Positions 42,919-52,178 of a stretch of DNA of 64,000 bases are shown piece after piece. Source of the stretch: Neorhizobium tomejilense (lineage in GTDB: Bacteria > Pseudomonadota > Alphaproteobacteria > Rhizobiales > Rhizobiaceae); the NCBI GenBank assembly GCA_002968845.1, contig PVBG01000004.1, positions 1 to 64,000 on the forward strand. The letters are read 5' to 3'. The position numbers and the translations under genes were made by a program. Positions within the stretch are counted from its first letter, which is position 1, and each line of letters begins with the position of its first letter. The notes under the pieces are model-generated. The model made no database searches. It had not been told where the DNA came from and saw only the letters and a program-made list of their open reading frames with translations.

Positions 42919-43797
42919 ATGTTGGTTACGATTGTTTGCATGAAATGGGGTACGGCTTTCACCGCCAGCCATGTCAATGCTCTTTATGCCGGTGTGTTGC
43001 GCAACATGGAGGAGCCATTCGACTTTGTCTGCCTGACGGACGATCGTCGCGGCCTTGCTTCCAGCATTCTCACTCGTCATATCCCGAACCTTGGCCTGCC
43101 TGAGCAGGCGTGGAGACGAGGGTGCTGGCCCAAGATCGGAGTGTTTGCCCCGGGCCTATTCCCGCCCGGAGACGTCGTGCTTTTCCTCGATCTCGACATC
43201 ATGGTCCAACGATCACTCGCCCCGCTGATCGGTCTGCTTCGGGAGCGCCGTCATTTTGTGATCCAGCGGGAATGGAATCCGGATCTCTGGAGCCTGCTCC
43301 CAAACAGCTTCAGGCCGGACAGGGGTGCCCAGTCATCGGTCTTTGGATTTCATGCAGGAAATGTCGATGGAATTTACCACGATTTCGTAAGCAAAGCCGA
43401 CGCGATCATCGCGCAATTCAAGAACGACCAGTCCTACCTGACGCATGCGGTGCGGCAAAAAAGTTACTGGCCGGCAGGTTTCTGCGTCAGCTTCAAGAGA
43501 AGCTGCACGAAATACTTTCCGATCAATCTGCTCCTGCCGAGGATCAAGCAGCCACGGAACGCGAAAATCATCGTCTTCCACGGAAAACCGAGGCCCTGGG
43601 ATACGATGGTCGAAGAAGGCCAGCGATGGGGATCGAAAAGGCGATTTGGCGTCGGTCCGGTCCCATGGATCAAACAATACTTCAAACAGGCGGACGCGAT
43701 GCTGGCTTCTCTCGCCAATGCCGCAGACAATTTCGACGCCGGGGCCCATGCCTCCACAGCAAATGCCGGCCTGGAGCGGGCAAACGCCGAGTTATAG
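42919..43797 (+). CDS. Glycosyltransferase-like protein with DxD motif
   Basis: The 292-residue protein has a nucleotide-sugar transferase look: LVTIVCMKWGTAFTASHVNALYAGVLRNM at the start, DFVCLTDDRRGL, and VVLFLDLDIMVQRSLAPL with a DLD motif for metal and nucleotide-sugar binding (about 90-107). Later segments include FHAGNVDGIYHDF and NDQSYLTHAVRQ, like GT8-type enzymes, and KIIVFHGKPRPWD. It has no signal peptide and probably acts at the cytoplasmic face in polysaccharide synthesis. It stands alone between the regulator and a convergent kinase gene. The acceptor is unknown. Confidence 0.75.
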   Translation: MLVTIVCMKWGTAFTASHVNALYAGVLRNMEEPFDFVCLTDDRRGLASSILTRHIPNLGLPEQAWRRGCWPKIGVFAPGLFPPGDVVLFLDLDIMVQRSLAPLIGLLRERRHFVIQREWNPDLWSLLPNSFRPDRGAQSSVFGFHAGNVDGIYHDFVSKADAIIAQFKNDQSYLTHAVRQKSYWPAGFCVSFKRSCTKYFPINLLLPRIKQPRNAKIIVFHGKPRPWDTMVEEGQRWGSKRRFGVGPVPWIKQYFKQADAMLASLANAADNFDAGAHASTANAGLERANAEL

Positions 43798-43876
43798 CAA
43801 TAGCTAAGGTTATCACGCAGATAGGCGAAGCCAGAAAACACGCCCGCAGGCCGATCAAAGCCATTCGCGCAAGCGT

Positions 43877-45232
43877 TCACCGAACCTGCGCGGTGACGCC
43901 GTCAGCCTGGAGATCTGCTGGAAACGTCAACCGCGCCAAGAGCCCGGATGGCTCCCCGTCCAAGAGTTCCAGCGTCCCCCGGTGGGCTTGCACGACTTCC
44001 GCAACGATGGACAATCCCAGCCCGAACCCGGCGTTGCCATCAGTCCTGGCCGCATTCAGCTTGAAGAATGGCTCCAATACCTGCGCACGTGATTGCTTCG
44101 GTATCCCGGGGCCATTGTCCGATACGTCGATAACCACCTTGTCTCCGCTTCGCTTCAGCTCGATTGCGACCTTATCGCCAAATTTCACAGCGTTTTCGCA
44201 AAGGTTAGTCACTGCTCGCGTTATCGCGAGAGGCTTGCAATTGGCGGACAGATGATTGGGGCCGATATAATTGATCTTGTGGCCCACATCGTCAAATTCG
44301 CTGCAAATCGTCTGCAGCGTCGTTGCCAGGTCGATAGTTTCCACCTGCTCACGATGATGGTCGTCACGCAGATAGCTGAGGCTCTCTTTGAGAAGGCTAT
44401 CGATGCGAGAGATATCCGCCAGCAACATATCGCGCAATTGCCCGTCGCCGACCCGCTCTACTCGAAGTCTCAGTCTCGTCAGTGGCGTGCGCAGATCGTG
44501 GCTCACCCCACGCAGCATCCGCGTCCTGCCTTGGATCATATCGGTGATACGATCGCTCATCCCGTTCAAGGAGCGTGCAACAGCGACGATCTCCACGCTG
44601 CCTTCCTCTTCGAAGATTACCCGGCCGGACGTGAGGTCGGCATTCGCAGCCGCTGAAGCAATCTTCCGCAGCGGTCGCGTGATCGCCCAGACCCCGAACG
44701 AAGAAAACAGCACGATCAAGGTGATGAGTGCCAGTAGATAGTGTGGCGCCCGGACTAGGACCTCACTCCAGAACGCCGTGCTTGGAAGGCCGCCCAGAAC
44801 GAGGATTGTTTTATCATCAACCTCGGTTGAGACGACGCGCTTGTCATCAACAAAGGTTTGCCAGCCACCGAGTGGCGTCTGCCTCCCGTCGGGGGAAAAA
44901 AGCCAATCTATCGTCGCGTCCAGAACGCTTTCCTGCGGTGATGAGTTCTTGAACGTTTCCGCCAAGGCGCGCGGTCGCAGATTGAGATCCCAACCGGCAC
45001 GATTGGCTGCACGAAGAACGATGTCGCGCTCTTCGGGTGTGGCAGTTTTGAGGATGGAACCTATCGTAAACACACTATCGGCGAGTTCCTCAACGTCAAC
45101 CATCGGATATCCATTTCCAACACGCTGCTCGAGAAAAGAGCCGCCTAAAACGGTGATGGTGAGGCCGAGAACAATAACGCCCGTGATCTGACTATGGATC
45201 GTCGATAGGCCTGGAAGCCGGCGGAAAAACAT
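43877..45232 (-). CDS. Sensor histidine kinase
   Basis: The 451-residue kinase has a membrane helix near the N-terminus (ITGVIVLGLTITVLGGSFL), a periplasmic domain of about 130 residues, a second helix (HYLLALITLIVLFSSFGVWAI), a HAMP domain (RPLRKIASAAANAD), the H box RGVSHDLRTPLTRLRLRVE and an ATPase domain (NLCENAVKF, DNGPGIP, GFGLGLSI). It is the likely partner of the response regulator at 46570-47292, which is separated from it only by a divergent outer membrane protein gene. The start at MFFRRLPGL is preferred; a long upstream frame runs into the promoter region. Confidence 0.9.
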   Translation of the reverse strand: MFFRRLPGLSTIHSQITGVIVLGLTITVLGGSFLEQRVGNGYPMVDVEELADSVFTIGSILKTATPEERDIVLRAANRAGWDLNLRPRALAETFKNSSPQESVLDATIDWLFSPDGRQTPLGGWQTFVDDKRVVSTEVDDKTILVLGGLPSTAFWSEVLVRAPHYLLALITLIVLFSSFGVWAITRPLRKIASAAANADLTSGRVIFEEEGSVEIVAVARSLNGMSDRITDMIQGRTRMLRGVSHDLRTPLTRLRLRVERVGDGQLRDMLLADISRIDSLLKESLSYLRDDHHREQVETIDLATTLQTICSEFDDVGHKINYIGPNHLSANCKPLAITRAVTNLCENAVKFGDKVAIELKRSGDKVVIDVSDNGPGIPKQSRAQVLEPFFKLNAARTDGNAGFGLGLSIVAEVVQAHRGTLELLDGEPSGLLARLTFPADLQADGVTAQVR

Positions 45233-45338
45233 GAGCACTCGTTTGGCTTGTGAAGCGCGCTTGAGCCGAGGTCGCTCGGCGAAGCAGAAATATAGGCGAA
45301 TTCCCTCACAAGATCCCGCGTTTCCTGCTGCGCGATTA

Positions 45339-45353
45339 TTACGTTTTGTTACG
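45339..45353 (+). promoter_or_regulatory. TTACG-N5-TTACG direct repeat, candidate response regulator site
   Basis: Two TTACG boxes with a 10-bp period (spacer TTTTG) lie in the divergent gap between the kinase and mipA. Related repeats occur on the opposite strand at 45386-45400 and at 47357-47371 and 51887-51901. The 10-bp period suits OmpR/PhoB-type regulators. Confidence 0.6.
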
Positions 45354-45385
45354 GCGGGGCCGCCTCGTTGCTGATCGCGGCGAGT

Positions 45386-45400
45386 TGCAACAAAGCGTAA
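45386..45400 (-). promoter_or_regulatory. Second repeat box, opposite orientation (TTACG-N5-TTGCA)
   Basis: Read on the minus strand this is TTACG-CTTTG-TTGCA, close to the plus-strand copy at 45339-45353. It lies 30 bp upstream of the mipA start codon. Confidence 0.5.
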
Positions 45401-45429
45401 CAAAAAAACACGCACCGGAGGGCTCTGGC

Positions 45430-46341
45430 ATGAAACACAAGCCGTCACAGGCTCCTCTATTGGGGGGACTGATAACCTGTTCTGGAGCCCTCATGCTACA
45501 TCTTAAAAAAGCCAAGCGGCGTCTTTCGCCCCTCGCCTTATGCGCCGCAATCAGCGTTGCGGGATTTTCCCCAAACGCCTATGGCGCCGACCAGACCGCC
45601 ACGGAGCAGACGCCGGAGCCACCTTTCGACAAGCAGCGTTTTGACAAACGCCAACCGGAGCGCAATTGGAGCCTGATCATTGGTGCCGGCGCTTCTTACG
45701 ACCCCAAATACGAAGGGAGCGATGAATTTGAAGTCAGCCCTATTCCCTTCGTGGTGTTCACCTATGGCGAATGGTTGGAAATCGATCCAGGTGGGATCAG
45801 CGTCACTGTCCTGGATCAAGACGGATTTTCCATCTCCGCTGCGGTTGGTTACGAATCGGGACGGGATGAGGGTGACGGTGATCGCCTCCGCGGCCTCGGC
45901 GACATCGACTTCGCCGCGACAGTCGGTGCAAAAGTCGGCTATGATTGGGGCCCGGTCGAAATCTATGCGAGCGTCGACCAGACCATCAGCGGCAGCGAAA
46001 GCCTGATTGGAAAGTTTGGGGTAGAATACTCGGCCCCGGTCACAGAACGTCTCATTCTGGGCGCACGCGCCGAAGCCACCGTGGCCGATGGCAAGCACAT
46101 GCAGGCCTATTTTGGCGTCGATGCCGCTCAGTCGGCACGTTCAGGCCTGCCTGAATATAAAGCAGAAGCGGGCCTGAAGCGCGTCGATTTTTCTGCCTCC
46201 GCCACATACGCACTGAGTGATCATTGGTTGGTGCGTGGTGAAGCAGGCATCGGCGTGCTCACCGGAGATGCCGCGGATAGCCCGATCGTCGAGAAGAAGA
46301 TCCAGCCTTCCGTTTCTGCTTTTGTCGGCTACAAGTTCTGA
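45430..46341 (+). CDS. MipA/OmpV family outer membrane protein
   Basis: The 303-residue protein has an N-terminal export region (basic stretch HLKKAKRRLSPLALCAAISVAGFSPNAYG), then a family-typical WSLIIGAGASYDPKYEGSDEFEVSPIPFVVFTYGEW, alternating beta-strand residues and a C-terminal VSAFVGYKF ending in Phe, as in outer membrane barrels. MipA/OmpV proteins interact with the cell wall machinery or serve as porins. The start follows GGAGG by 8 nt; a later start at MLHLKK is possible. It shares its promoter region with the divergent kinase gene and is probably a target of that two-component system. Confidence 0.85.
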   Translation: MKHKPSQAPLLGGLITCSGALMLHLKKAKRRLSPLALCAAISVAGFSPNAYGADQTATEQTPEPPFDKQRFDKRQPERNWSLIIGAGASYDPKYEGSDEFEVSPIPFVVFTYGEWLEIDPGGISVTVLDQDGFSISAAVGYESGRDEGDGDRLRGLGDIDFAATVGAKVGYDWGPVEIYASVDQTISGSESLIGKFGVEYSAPVTERLILGARAEATVADGKHMQAYFGVDAAQSARSGLPEYKAEAGLKRVDFSASATYALSDHWLVRGEAGIGVLTGDAADSPIVEKKIQPSVSAFVGYKF

Positions 46342-46364
46342 AGCCGGGGAGAAAAAATAGATGA

Positions 46365-46406
46365 CGTGTCGCCTGCACGGATCGCTCCGATCCAGCAGGC
46401 GACACG
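46365..46406. terminator. Long bipartite hairpin between mipA and the response regulator
   Basis: A perfect 12-bp outer stem (CGTGTCGCCTGC with its complement) encloses an inner 6-bp stem GGATCG-CTC-CGATCC. On the minus strand it is followed within 10 nt by TTTTTT, so it should end the response regulator message; it may also stop mipA transcription. Confidence 0.7.
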
Positions 46407-46569
46407 CGTTGCCTTGCGCAATATTTTTGACTGCAAGATGCAATGCCGTGGCAGCTGGGAGCGGGCATCCAAGCGCCGGCTCCCAGTCATAGCATCGGGC
46501 TTGCAGCAAGCGATCTTGTCCGATTATTTGTGCTGGCCCTGCGATCGCGGCCGGATTGGGGCCTCTACT

Positions 46570-47292
46570 TCAGACTTCCTCCACCGACGCGGTAAAGGTA
46601 TATCCTCCCAGCCTGACTGTCTGCAGGAGCGTTGGCTCGCGAGGATCAGCCTCGATCTTTTGGCGGAGGCGGCTGATATGCACATCAATACTGCGCTCGA
46701 TCGGCCCAGCCAGCCCGGAATGGGTAAACAAGAGCAACTCCTCGCGGGTGATGACCCTGCCCGGATTTCTGCAGAACGCCAGCAGAAGATCGAATTCCGT
46801 TGTTGTCAAAGCGATGCGAGCGTTGTCGGGGTCGTGAAGCCGGCGCCGCATCGGGTCAATCACCCATCCGTCGAAGCGCAGCTTCCTTTGAGCAGAGCTG
46901 CTTGTCAGGCCGTAAGAGGCGCGACGCAGGAGACTGCGAATCCGAGCGACCACTTCTCTTGGGCTGAAGGGCTTTGTAATGTAATCATCGGCGCCGACTT
47001 CCAGTCCCACGATCCGGTCGACCTCCTCTCCGAGTGCCGTCAGCAGGATTATCGGGATCGTTCTTTCCGAACGGATGCGTTTGCAAATGCTCAAGCCATC
47101 TTCGCCCGGCAGCATGACATCGAGGATGATCAGATCATAGGAATTGCTGCGAAGCAGGGATTGCATCACGCTTCCGTCCTCAGCCACGGTCGGCAGCATC
47201 CCGCTTTCCTGAATTGTCGACGCCAGAAGATTGCCGATTTCGAAGTCGTCTTCCACGATCAATATCTTCGCGGATGCTGAATTGGGCTGCAT
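46570..47292 (-). CDS. OmpR-family response regulator
   Basis: The 240-residue protein has a receiver domain with the acidic pair ED in LIVEDDFEIG, phosphorylated Asp58 in IILDVMLPGEDG and Lys in ITKPFSP, then a winged helix output domain (RRLHDPDNARIALTTTEFDLLLAFC to RLGGYTFTASVEEV). It probably pairs with the kinase at 43877-45232. A TTACG-type direct repeat 65 bp upstream of its start and at the mipA and pump promoters suggests it controls itself, mipA and the pump. Confidence 0.9.
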   Translation of the reverse strand: MQPNSASAKILIVEDDFEIGNLLASTIQESGMLPTVAEDGSVMQSLLRSNSYDLIILDVMLPGEDGLSICKRIRSERTIPIILLTALGEEVDRIVGLEVGADDYITKPFSPREVVARIRSLLRRASYGLTSSSAQRKLRFDGWVIDPMRRRLHDPDNARIALTTTEFDLLLAFCRNPGRVITREELLLFTHSGLAGPIERSIDVHISRLRQKIEADPREPTLLQTVRLGGYTFTASVEEV

Positions 47293-47356
47293 AGGTTTTT
47301 TCCTGTTTGAGGACCCTACAATGGGCCGGCTGCTGGTCCTCGAATGTTTCGCTTTA

Positions 47357-47371
47357 TGAAGTTTTGTTACG
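47357..47371 (+). promoter_or_regulatory. TGAAG-N5-TTACG repeat before the response regulator gene
   Basis: This copy has the same TTTTG spacer as the site at 45339-45353 and one intact TTACG half. It lies 64 bp upstream of the regulator start codon, which suits autoregulation. Confidence 0.5.
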
Positions 47372-47442
47372 GTCGCTGCTCGCAGTGATACCAAACGTGC
47401 CCAGCCATGGCGATAAGCGCCGCAACCGCTCGGCGATACGGC

Positions 47443-47505
47443 AGGGCCGGCCAGGTGGTTAGCCGGCCCTCCGCTGGTGGTGCAGGCGTCCTTGCGGCGC
47501 CTGCA
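47443..47505 (-). terminator. Tandem hairpins after the RND pump gene
   Basis: Two hairpins follow the pump stop on the minus strand: an 8-bp stem (TGCAGGCG with CGCCTGCA, 47481-47505) and a 9-bp stem (AGGGCCGGC with GCCGGCCCT, 47443-47470). Neither has a clear T run, but their position between the pump operon and the separately controlled regulator gene suits termination. Confidence 0.5.
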
Positions 47506-47509
47506 ACCT

Positions 47510-50500
47510 TCAGATCTCGGCCGACTGGAGGAGGGGCTTGAAGATCCGAGCGGTACGATCGCCAAAGTCGGACACGATCAGGTGGAGCGACGGGATGACG
47601 ATCAACGATAGAACCGTAGACACGAGCAGGCCGCCAATCACTGCGATTGCCATGGGCGCCCTGAATTCGCCTCCGTCCCCTACCCCGAGCGCGGAGGGGG
47701 CCATTCCCCCGATCATGGCAAACGTAGTCATGATGATCGGGCGAACCCGCTCCGAGCAGGCTTCGACGATCGCATCGACCCGAGACAGCCCATGGGCTTC
47801 GCGTTCGATGGCAAAGTCCAGAAGCATGATGGCGTTTTTCGTCACGATCCCCATCAGCATCAGGATACCGATGACGACGGGAAGCGAGACGGCGTTGCCG
47901 CTTAACATGAGGCCAGCTGCAACGCCGCCGATCGACAGGGGAAGGGAGGCCAGAATGGTCCAGGGCGCCAACACGCTTCCGAAGAGGAGGATGAGAACAA
48001 CAAGCACAAGCATGACGCCCGATCCCATCGCCACCGCAAAGCTTGAGAACACCTCGCCTTCAGTATCGGAATCCCCGGTCGCTTGAATGCGCACGCCCGC
48101 CGGCAGGCTCTTGACGCTATCGAGCTGTGCCAGCCTGTCGAGACCCTGGCCCGACGTCATGCCGTCAGCCATGTCCGCTGAGATTTCGATGCGACGCTGG
48201 CGATCAAATCGCTCGATGGCCGCGACCCTCTCATCGAAGCTGACGTGGGCGACGGAAGACAACGGAACCGACGTCCCTCTCGTTGTCGGGACCGACAGCA
48301 TTTCGAGGGTTGGCAAATCGTCGCGAGCATGCGTCTGGAGCAGCACGCGGATTGGAATCTGTCGGCCGCCGTCGATGAAATTGGGCAGCCGGCTGTCGAC
48401 CTCGCCCACCGTCGATACGCGGATCGTGCGGGCAAGTTCTGCCGGAGATACACCGATTGTTGAAGCCTTGTCCGCGTCGATTTTCACCCGCAGTTCTGGT
48501 CGCGTTGCCGCGTTGTCGGCGGTCGGGTTGACGAAGTTTCTGTCGGCGGTGAGCTCCTGCAATATGTCATCTGCTGTTCGCTGAGCCAGAGCGCCATCCG
48601 CGGACAGGACAGCGAAAGATATGTCCCGCCCACCGCGGGTGTTGAGAAAGCGCAGCCTGACATCCGAAATGGAGGAAAGCGCCTTTTCAAGATCGGCTTG
48701 TATCGAGAACGATGAACGGTCGCGCTCGGATTTATGGAGCAGATCGATCAGGACGACGGCATATCGTATGTCTTCCCGTCCGGCCGTACTCGACCCCGCC
48801 CTGACGAATACGCCTTCCACCGCAGAATCCCGCCGGATCAGGGCGGCTATTCCGTCCGTCGCTGCTCGTGTTTCCTGCAAAGCCGCCCCAGGGGGCAGCT
48901 CCACCGAAAGGGTCAACCGCCCCGTATCCTCTTCCGGCAAAAACGCGGTCGGCAGGGAGGTCAGGGCGTATAAAGCCAGTGCAAAAGCTGCAAATGCGGA
49001 TCCGACTGTCATCCATCGCCACCGCAGGCTGACCTTCAGCAGTCCCTCATACGCCGACACCAGGCGCCCTTTCCGAATGTGCGACGGAGGAGCGTTCGTC
49101 ATAATGTATGCAGCCATGATTGGGGTGATCAAGCGGGCCGCCAGAAGTGAAAAGAACACCGCTATCGCAACGGTCAGCCCGAATTCTCGAAAGTACAGTC
49201 CGACCACGCCGCTCATGAAGCCCACGGGTGTGAAGACAGCCATGATCGTTGCGGATATGGCTATGACAGCAAGTCCTATTTCGTCGGAGGCGTCCAATGC
49301 AGCCCGGTAGGCGGATTTGCCCATGTCGCGGTGACGCACCACGTTTTCGATTTCAACGATCGCATCGTCCACGAGAATTCCCGTCACCAGGGTGATCCCA
49401 AGCAGACTGAGGATGTTGAGGGAAAAGCCCAGGAGATCGATGGCAAAAAAGGTCGGGATGATCGAAAGCGGAAGCGCGATTGCGGCTACGACCGTAGCCC
49501 GCCAGTCGCGCAGGAATAGAAATACGACGACGATTGATAATGCCGCGCCCTCATAGAGGGTATGCATGGCCGAGTTGTAGTTGCCCGCCGTGTAGGACAT
49601 ATTGTCGTCGACCAGCTTGAAGCGGATCGACGGCTGTTCGAGATGTAGCTTCTCCAGTGCGGTGGCCACTTGCTCCGCAACAGCGAGCTCGCTCGAACCC
49701 TTTGAGCGATAGACCGCGAAACCTACAACGTCCTCCTGATCCAGAGTCGCAAAGGCGCGGGCTTCGGCGATCGTATCCTGGACGTTTCCGACATCTTCCA
49801 GTTTCACACTGGCGTCGTCCGACAGGAGGATGCGAGAACCACCAAGTTCTGCAATCGTCTGCGCCGCCGCGGCGGTCGTCAGCGTCCGTTCCCGGCCATT
49901 CAGGTTGCTGCGGCCCCCGGAACGATCCAACTGGCTTGCGATGAGGCTTTCGTTGACAACATTCGCCGTCAGGGAGAGCGCCTGCAATCGCGAAGGATCG
50001 AGTTCGACATGGATTTCCCTGTCAGCACCTCCGACACGATCAATGCGGCCAACGCCCTTCAGACCCTGCAACTGCCGGGCAACAACATCGTCGACGAACC
50101 ACGAAAGCTCTGCAACGGTCATGTCCTGGCTTGTCACGGCATAGGTCACCACCGCCTGTGCTTCCTCCTCGGCCCATTCGATCACAGGCTCATCTATTCC
50201 ATCGGGAAGGTCGCTGCGGATTTTGGCAACCGCGTCGCGGACGTCACCCATGGCGCGGTCTGGCGAAATCACGCCCAACTCGAATTCGACAGCGGTAACG
50301 GAACGGCCTTGAGTGACGGTCGACTTGATCTCTTCTACGCCTGCAAGAGACGCTACCGCGTCTTCAACAAGACGCGTAACTTCAGTCTCCAACTCACTCG
50401 GCGCTCCCCCGGGCTGGTCGATAATCACATTCACAGCCGGCTCGTCGATGGTCGGGAAGTAAGTGACGGGCAGCCGTGAAAAGCTGTAGAGACCGGCGGT

Positions 50501-50566
50501 GACAAGGATTAGGAATAGGAGGATCGAGGGAAGCGGATTACGAATTGCCCAGGCCGATATGTTCAT
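47510..50566 (-). CDS. RND efflux pump, inner membrane transporter (HAE1 family)
   Basis: The 1018-residue protein has the RND layout: an N-terminal helix (MNISAWAIRNPLPSILLFLILVTAGLYSF), a first periplasmic domain, a helix bundle with the proton relay Asp pair in GILVDDAIVEIENV, a second periplasmic loop and a final bundle ending near LSLIVIPSLHL. It exports toxic or amphipathic compounds using the proton gradient together with the adaptor encoded upstream. No outer membrane channel gene is adjacent. The ATG overlaps the adaptor stop by 4 nt. Confidence 0.94.
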   Translation of the reverse strand: MNISAWAIRNPLPSILLFLILVTAGLYSFSRLPVTYFPTIDEPAVNVIIDQPGGAPSELETEVTRLVEDAVASLAGVEEIKSTVTQGRSVTAVEFELGVISPDRAMGDVRDAVAKIRSDLPDGIDEPVIEWAEEEAQAVVTYAVTSQDMTVAELSWFVDDVVARQLQGLKGVGRIDRVGGADREIHVELDPSRLQALSLTANVVNESLIASQLDRSGGRSNLNGRERTLTTAAAAQTIAELGGSRILLSDDASVKLEDVGNVQDTIAEARAFATLDQEDVVGFAVYRSKGSSELAVAEQVATALEKLHLEQPSIRFKLVDDNMSYTAGNYNSAMHTLYEGAALSIVVVFLFLRDWRATVVAAIALPLSIIPTFFAIDLLGFSLNILSLLGITLVTGILVDDAIVEIENVVRHRDMGKSAYRAALDASDEIGLAVIAISATIMAVFTPVGFMSGVVGLYFREFGLTVAIAVFFSLLAARLITPIMAAYIMTNAPPSHIRKGRLVSAYEGLLKVSLRWRWMTVGSAFAAFALALYALTSLPTAFLPEEDTGRLTLSVELPPGAALQETRAATDGIAALIRRDSAVEGVFVRAGSSTAGREDIRYAVVLIDLLHKSERDRSSFSIQADLEKALSSISDVRLRFLNTRGGRDISFAVLSADGALAQRTADDILQELTADRNFVNPTADNAATRPELRVKIDADKASTIGVSPAELARTIRVSTVGEVDSRLPNFIDGGRQIPIRVLLQTHARDDLPTLEMLSVPTTRGTSVPLSSVAHVSFDERVAAIERFDRQRRIEISADMADGMTSGQGLDRLAQLDSVKSLPAGVRIQATGDSDTEGEVFSSFAVAMGSGVMLVLVVLILLFGSVLAPWTILASLPLSIGGVAAGLMLSGNAVSLPVVIGILMLMGIVTKNAIMLLDFAIEREAHGLSRVDAIVEACSERVRPIIMTTFAMIGGMAPSALGVGDGGEFRAPMAIAVIGGLLVSTVLSLIVIPSLHLIVSDFGDRTARIFKPLLQSAEI

Positions 50567-51798
50567 TGAAGTCGAGCTCCAAGCCGATTTTGGGTAGATG
50601 CAGACGCGTCGGCACGCGTTGCCGGCGTCGCGGCCAATACGGGCCTCACCCGCTCCTGTGCTTTCAGGAAGGCACCTGATTTCAGGACGACCTCCTCTCC
50701 CTCGCGGATGCCGTCGAGGATTTCCACGAAGCCGCTTTGCTGGGATCCGATGCGGACCGGGCGGATATCCACGAGCCCGTCTGAAACGACGTAAACGTTG
50801 TGGCCGGCCGCCGTGCTCTTGACGGCCGTTCCTGGGAGGAGAACATTCTGCCGGTCTTCGACACTGATGCTACCGCGCGCAAAGACGCCTGGGACAAGTC
50901 CGGTCTTGTCTGCAAGTTCGATCCGCACCGTCCCGCTTCTTGTCTTGGGATCGAGTTGCGCGGCACTCAGGCGGACGGTTCCTGCGATGGCTTGGTCGCG
51001 TCCTGGCAAGGTAATTTCGGCGCTCATGCCTTCCCTCAGCCGAACGAAGCTTGTCTCCGTCACCTGCGCCACGAACTCGATGTCATCATCGTCAGCAATG
51101 ACAAAAAGAGGTTCGGCGGAACTCGATGTCATCGCACCGACACGCGCTTTCCGGCTCAAGATTCGACCCGAGCTGGGGGCCCGCAGGGTGCTTCTCTGGA
51201 CAGTCAGTTCGATTTCCCGCCGCTCGCTGGCGATCAGCTGTTGATCTGCGTTGGCGAGCTCCAACGATTGGCGCGCCAGTCGCAACTCCGCGACGGCTCG
51301 GGCGTGAGCGTTCAAGTCTTCCTCGAGGACATTGTCGGCGATCGCACCTTTTGGCTGTAGCGAGCGGCTGCGTTCCAGCTTCTTGCGCGCTTCGGCTTCG
51401 GTGACCGTTGCCACATCTATCTTGCTGCTCTCAACCGCCGCGGCAGCACGCGCGCGAAGGAGGCTCACCGCATTCTTGTCCAGCAACATCAGGGCTTCGG
51501 TCGTGTCCAGGACCGCGAGCGCCTGGCCCCGTTCAACATGTTGTCCGGCCTCTACCAAAATCTGCCGCACCTCCTTGCCGAGGACGGCGGGATAGACTTC
51601 GATCTCTTCCCGCGCCGCGAGCGAACCAACCACCTCGATCCTTTCCGTCAGCGCACCTCGCTTGGCGACGATCGTCGTTACCGGCATTTGGGCGTCTGCG
51701 GACGCCACGGTCGAAAACACGCATGCGAGCGTCGCTGTTTTACCGAAAAGCGAGCAGCAGCGTCGAAGCGTGGATGATACGGTCGATAACGCGATCAT
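50563..51798 (-). CDS. RND efflux periplasmic adaptor (membrane fusion protein)
   Basis: The 411-residue protein has a signal region (CSLFGKTATLACVFSTVASADA), a lipoyl-type half (GALTERIEVVGSLAAREEIEVYPAVLGKEVRQILVEAGQHVERGQALAVLD), a long alpha hairpin (about 110-195), the second half (STLRAPSSGRILSRKARVGAM) and a barrel domain ending in the VLKSGAFLKAQERV region. It joins the RND pump to an outer membrane channel. A TTACG direct repeat lies about 90 bp upstream of its start. Confidence 0.92.
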   Translation of the reverse strand: MIALSTVSSTLRRCCSLFGKTATLACVFSTVASADAQMPVTTIVAKRGALTERIEVVGSLAAREEIEVYPAVLGKEVRQILVEAGQHVERGQALAVLDTTEALMLLDKNAVSLLRARAAAAVESSKIDVATVTEAEARKKLERSRSLQPKGAIADNVLEEDLNAHARAVAELRLARQSLELANADQQLIASERREIELTVQRSTLRAPSSGRILSRKARVGAMTSSSAEPLFVIADDDDIEFVAQVTETSFVRLREGMSAEITLPGRDQAIAGTVRLSAAQLDPKTRSGTVRIELADKTGLVPGVFARGSISVEDRQNVLLPGTAVKSTAAGHNVYVVSDGLVDIRPVRIGSQQSGFVEILDGIREGEEVVLKSGAFLKAQERVRPVLAATPATRADASASTQNRLGARLQ

Positions 51799-51886
51799 TG
51801 AGTGGACCTTTTAAGTGGGCCGCAGAGCGCCCTGGCTTGTTTGGTCACACGATAGCGATGGGGCGGAGCCGCACTGTGTAGTCACA

Positions 51887-51901
51887 TTAAGAAATGTTAC
51901 G
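51887..51901 (+). promoter_or_regulatory. TTAAG-N5-TTACG repeat before the RND operon
   Basis: The repeat has the 10-bp period and the TTACG half of the sites before mipA and the response regulator gene. It lies 88 bp upstream of the adaptor start, so the pump is a likely member of the same regulon. Confidence 0.5.
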
Positions 51902-52070
51902 GGACGCTGGTGCGTCAGGTCCTCAAGAGGCGCGGCCCCCACTAAATGGAGCGGCACAGACCGCTTTTGAGCCCTCACGGGCAGCCTGGCGACGTCTCTC
52001 AGCCTGGACCGACTGCAAGCCGGTCCGCGTAAAATCGTCTGTCTCCACGTTGAGGAATGGAATGTTGCGC

Positions 52071-52119
52071 TGCGATACTTTGCGACAATTTCCCTGTTCT
52101 GCGGCATACGCGTGCGACA
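52071..52119 (+). promoter_or_regulatory. Three-box TGCGAYA element, copy 1
   Basis: Boxes start at 52071 (TGCGATA), 52081 (TGCGACA) and 52113 (TGCGACA), and a degenerate GGCATA half lies 10 bp before the third. The offsets of 10 and 42 bp are the same as in the element at 62921-62969. By my alignment 35 of 49 positions are identical without gaps. It ends 59 bp before the start of the small exported protein gene. Binding by the adjacent OmpR-type regulators is inferred from the 10-bp repeat period. Confidence 0.7.
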
Positions 52120-52178
52120 AACACCTTCTATGTTTGGGATGCGTCAAGGAGACGCTATCGAAACTGAAGGAGAAACTG

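Larger units (their letters stand above)
51799..52178. other. Gene-free region with two regulatory elements
   Basis: This stretch separates the divergent pump operon and a small exported protein gene. I see no convincing gene in it. It holds a TTAAG-N5-TTACG repeat (51887-51901) on the pump side and the TGCGAYA three-box element (52071-52119) on the other side. Confidence 0.6.
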
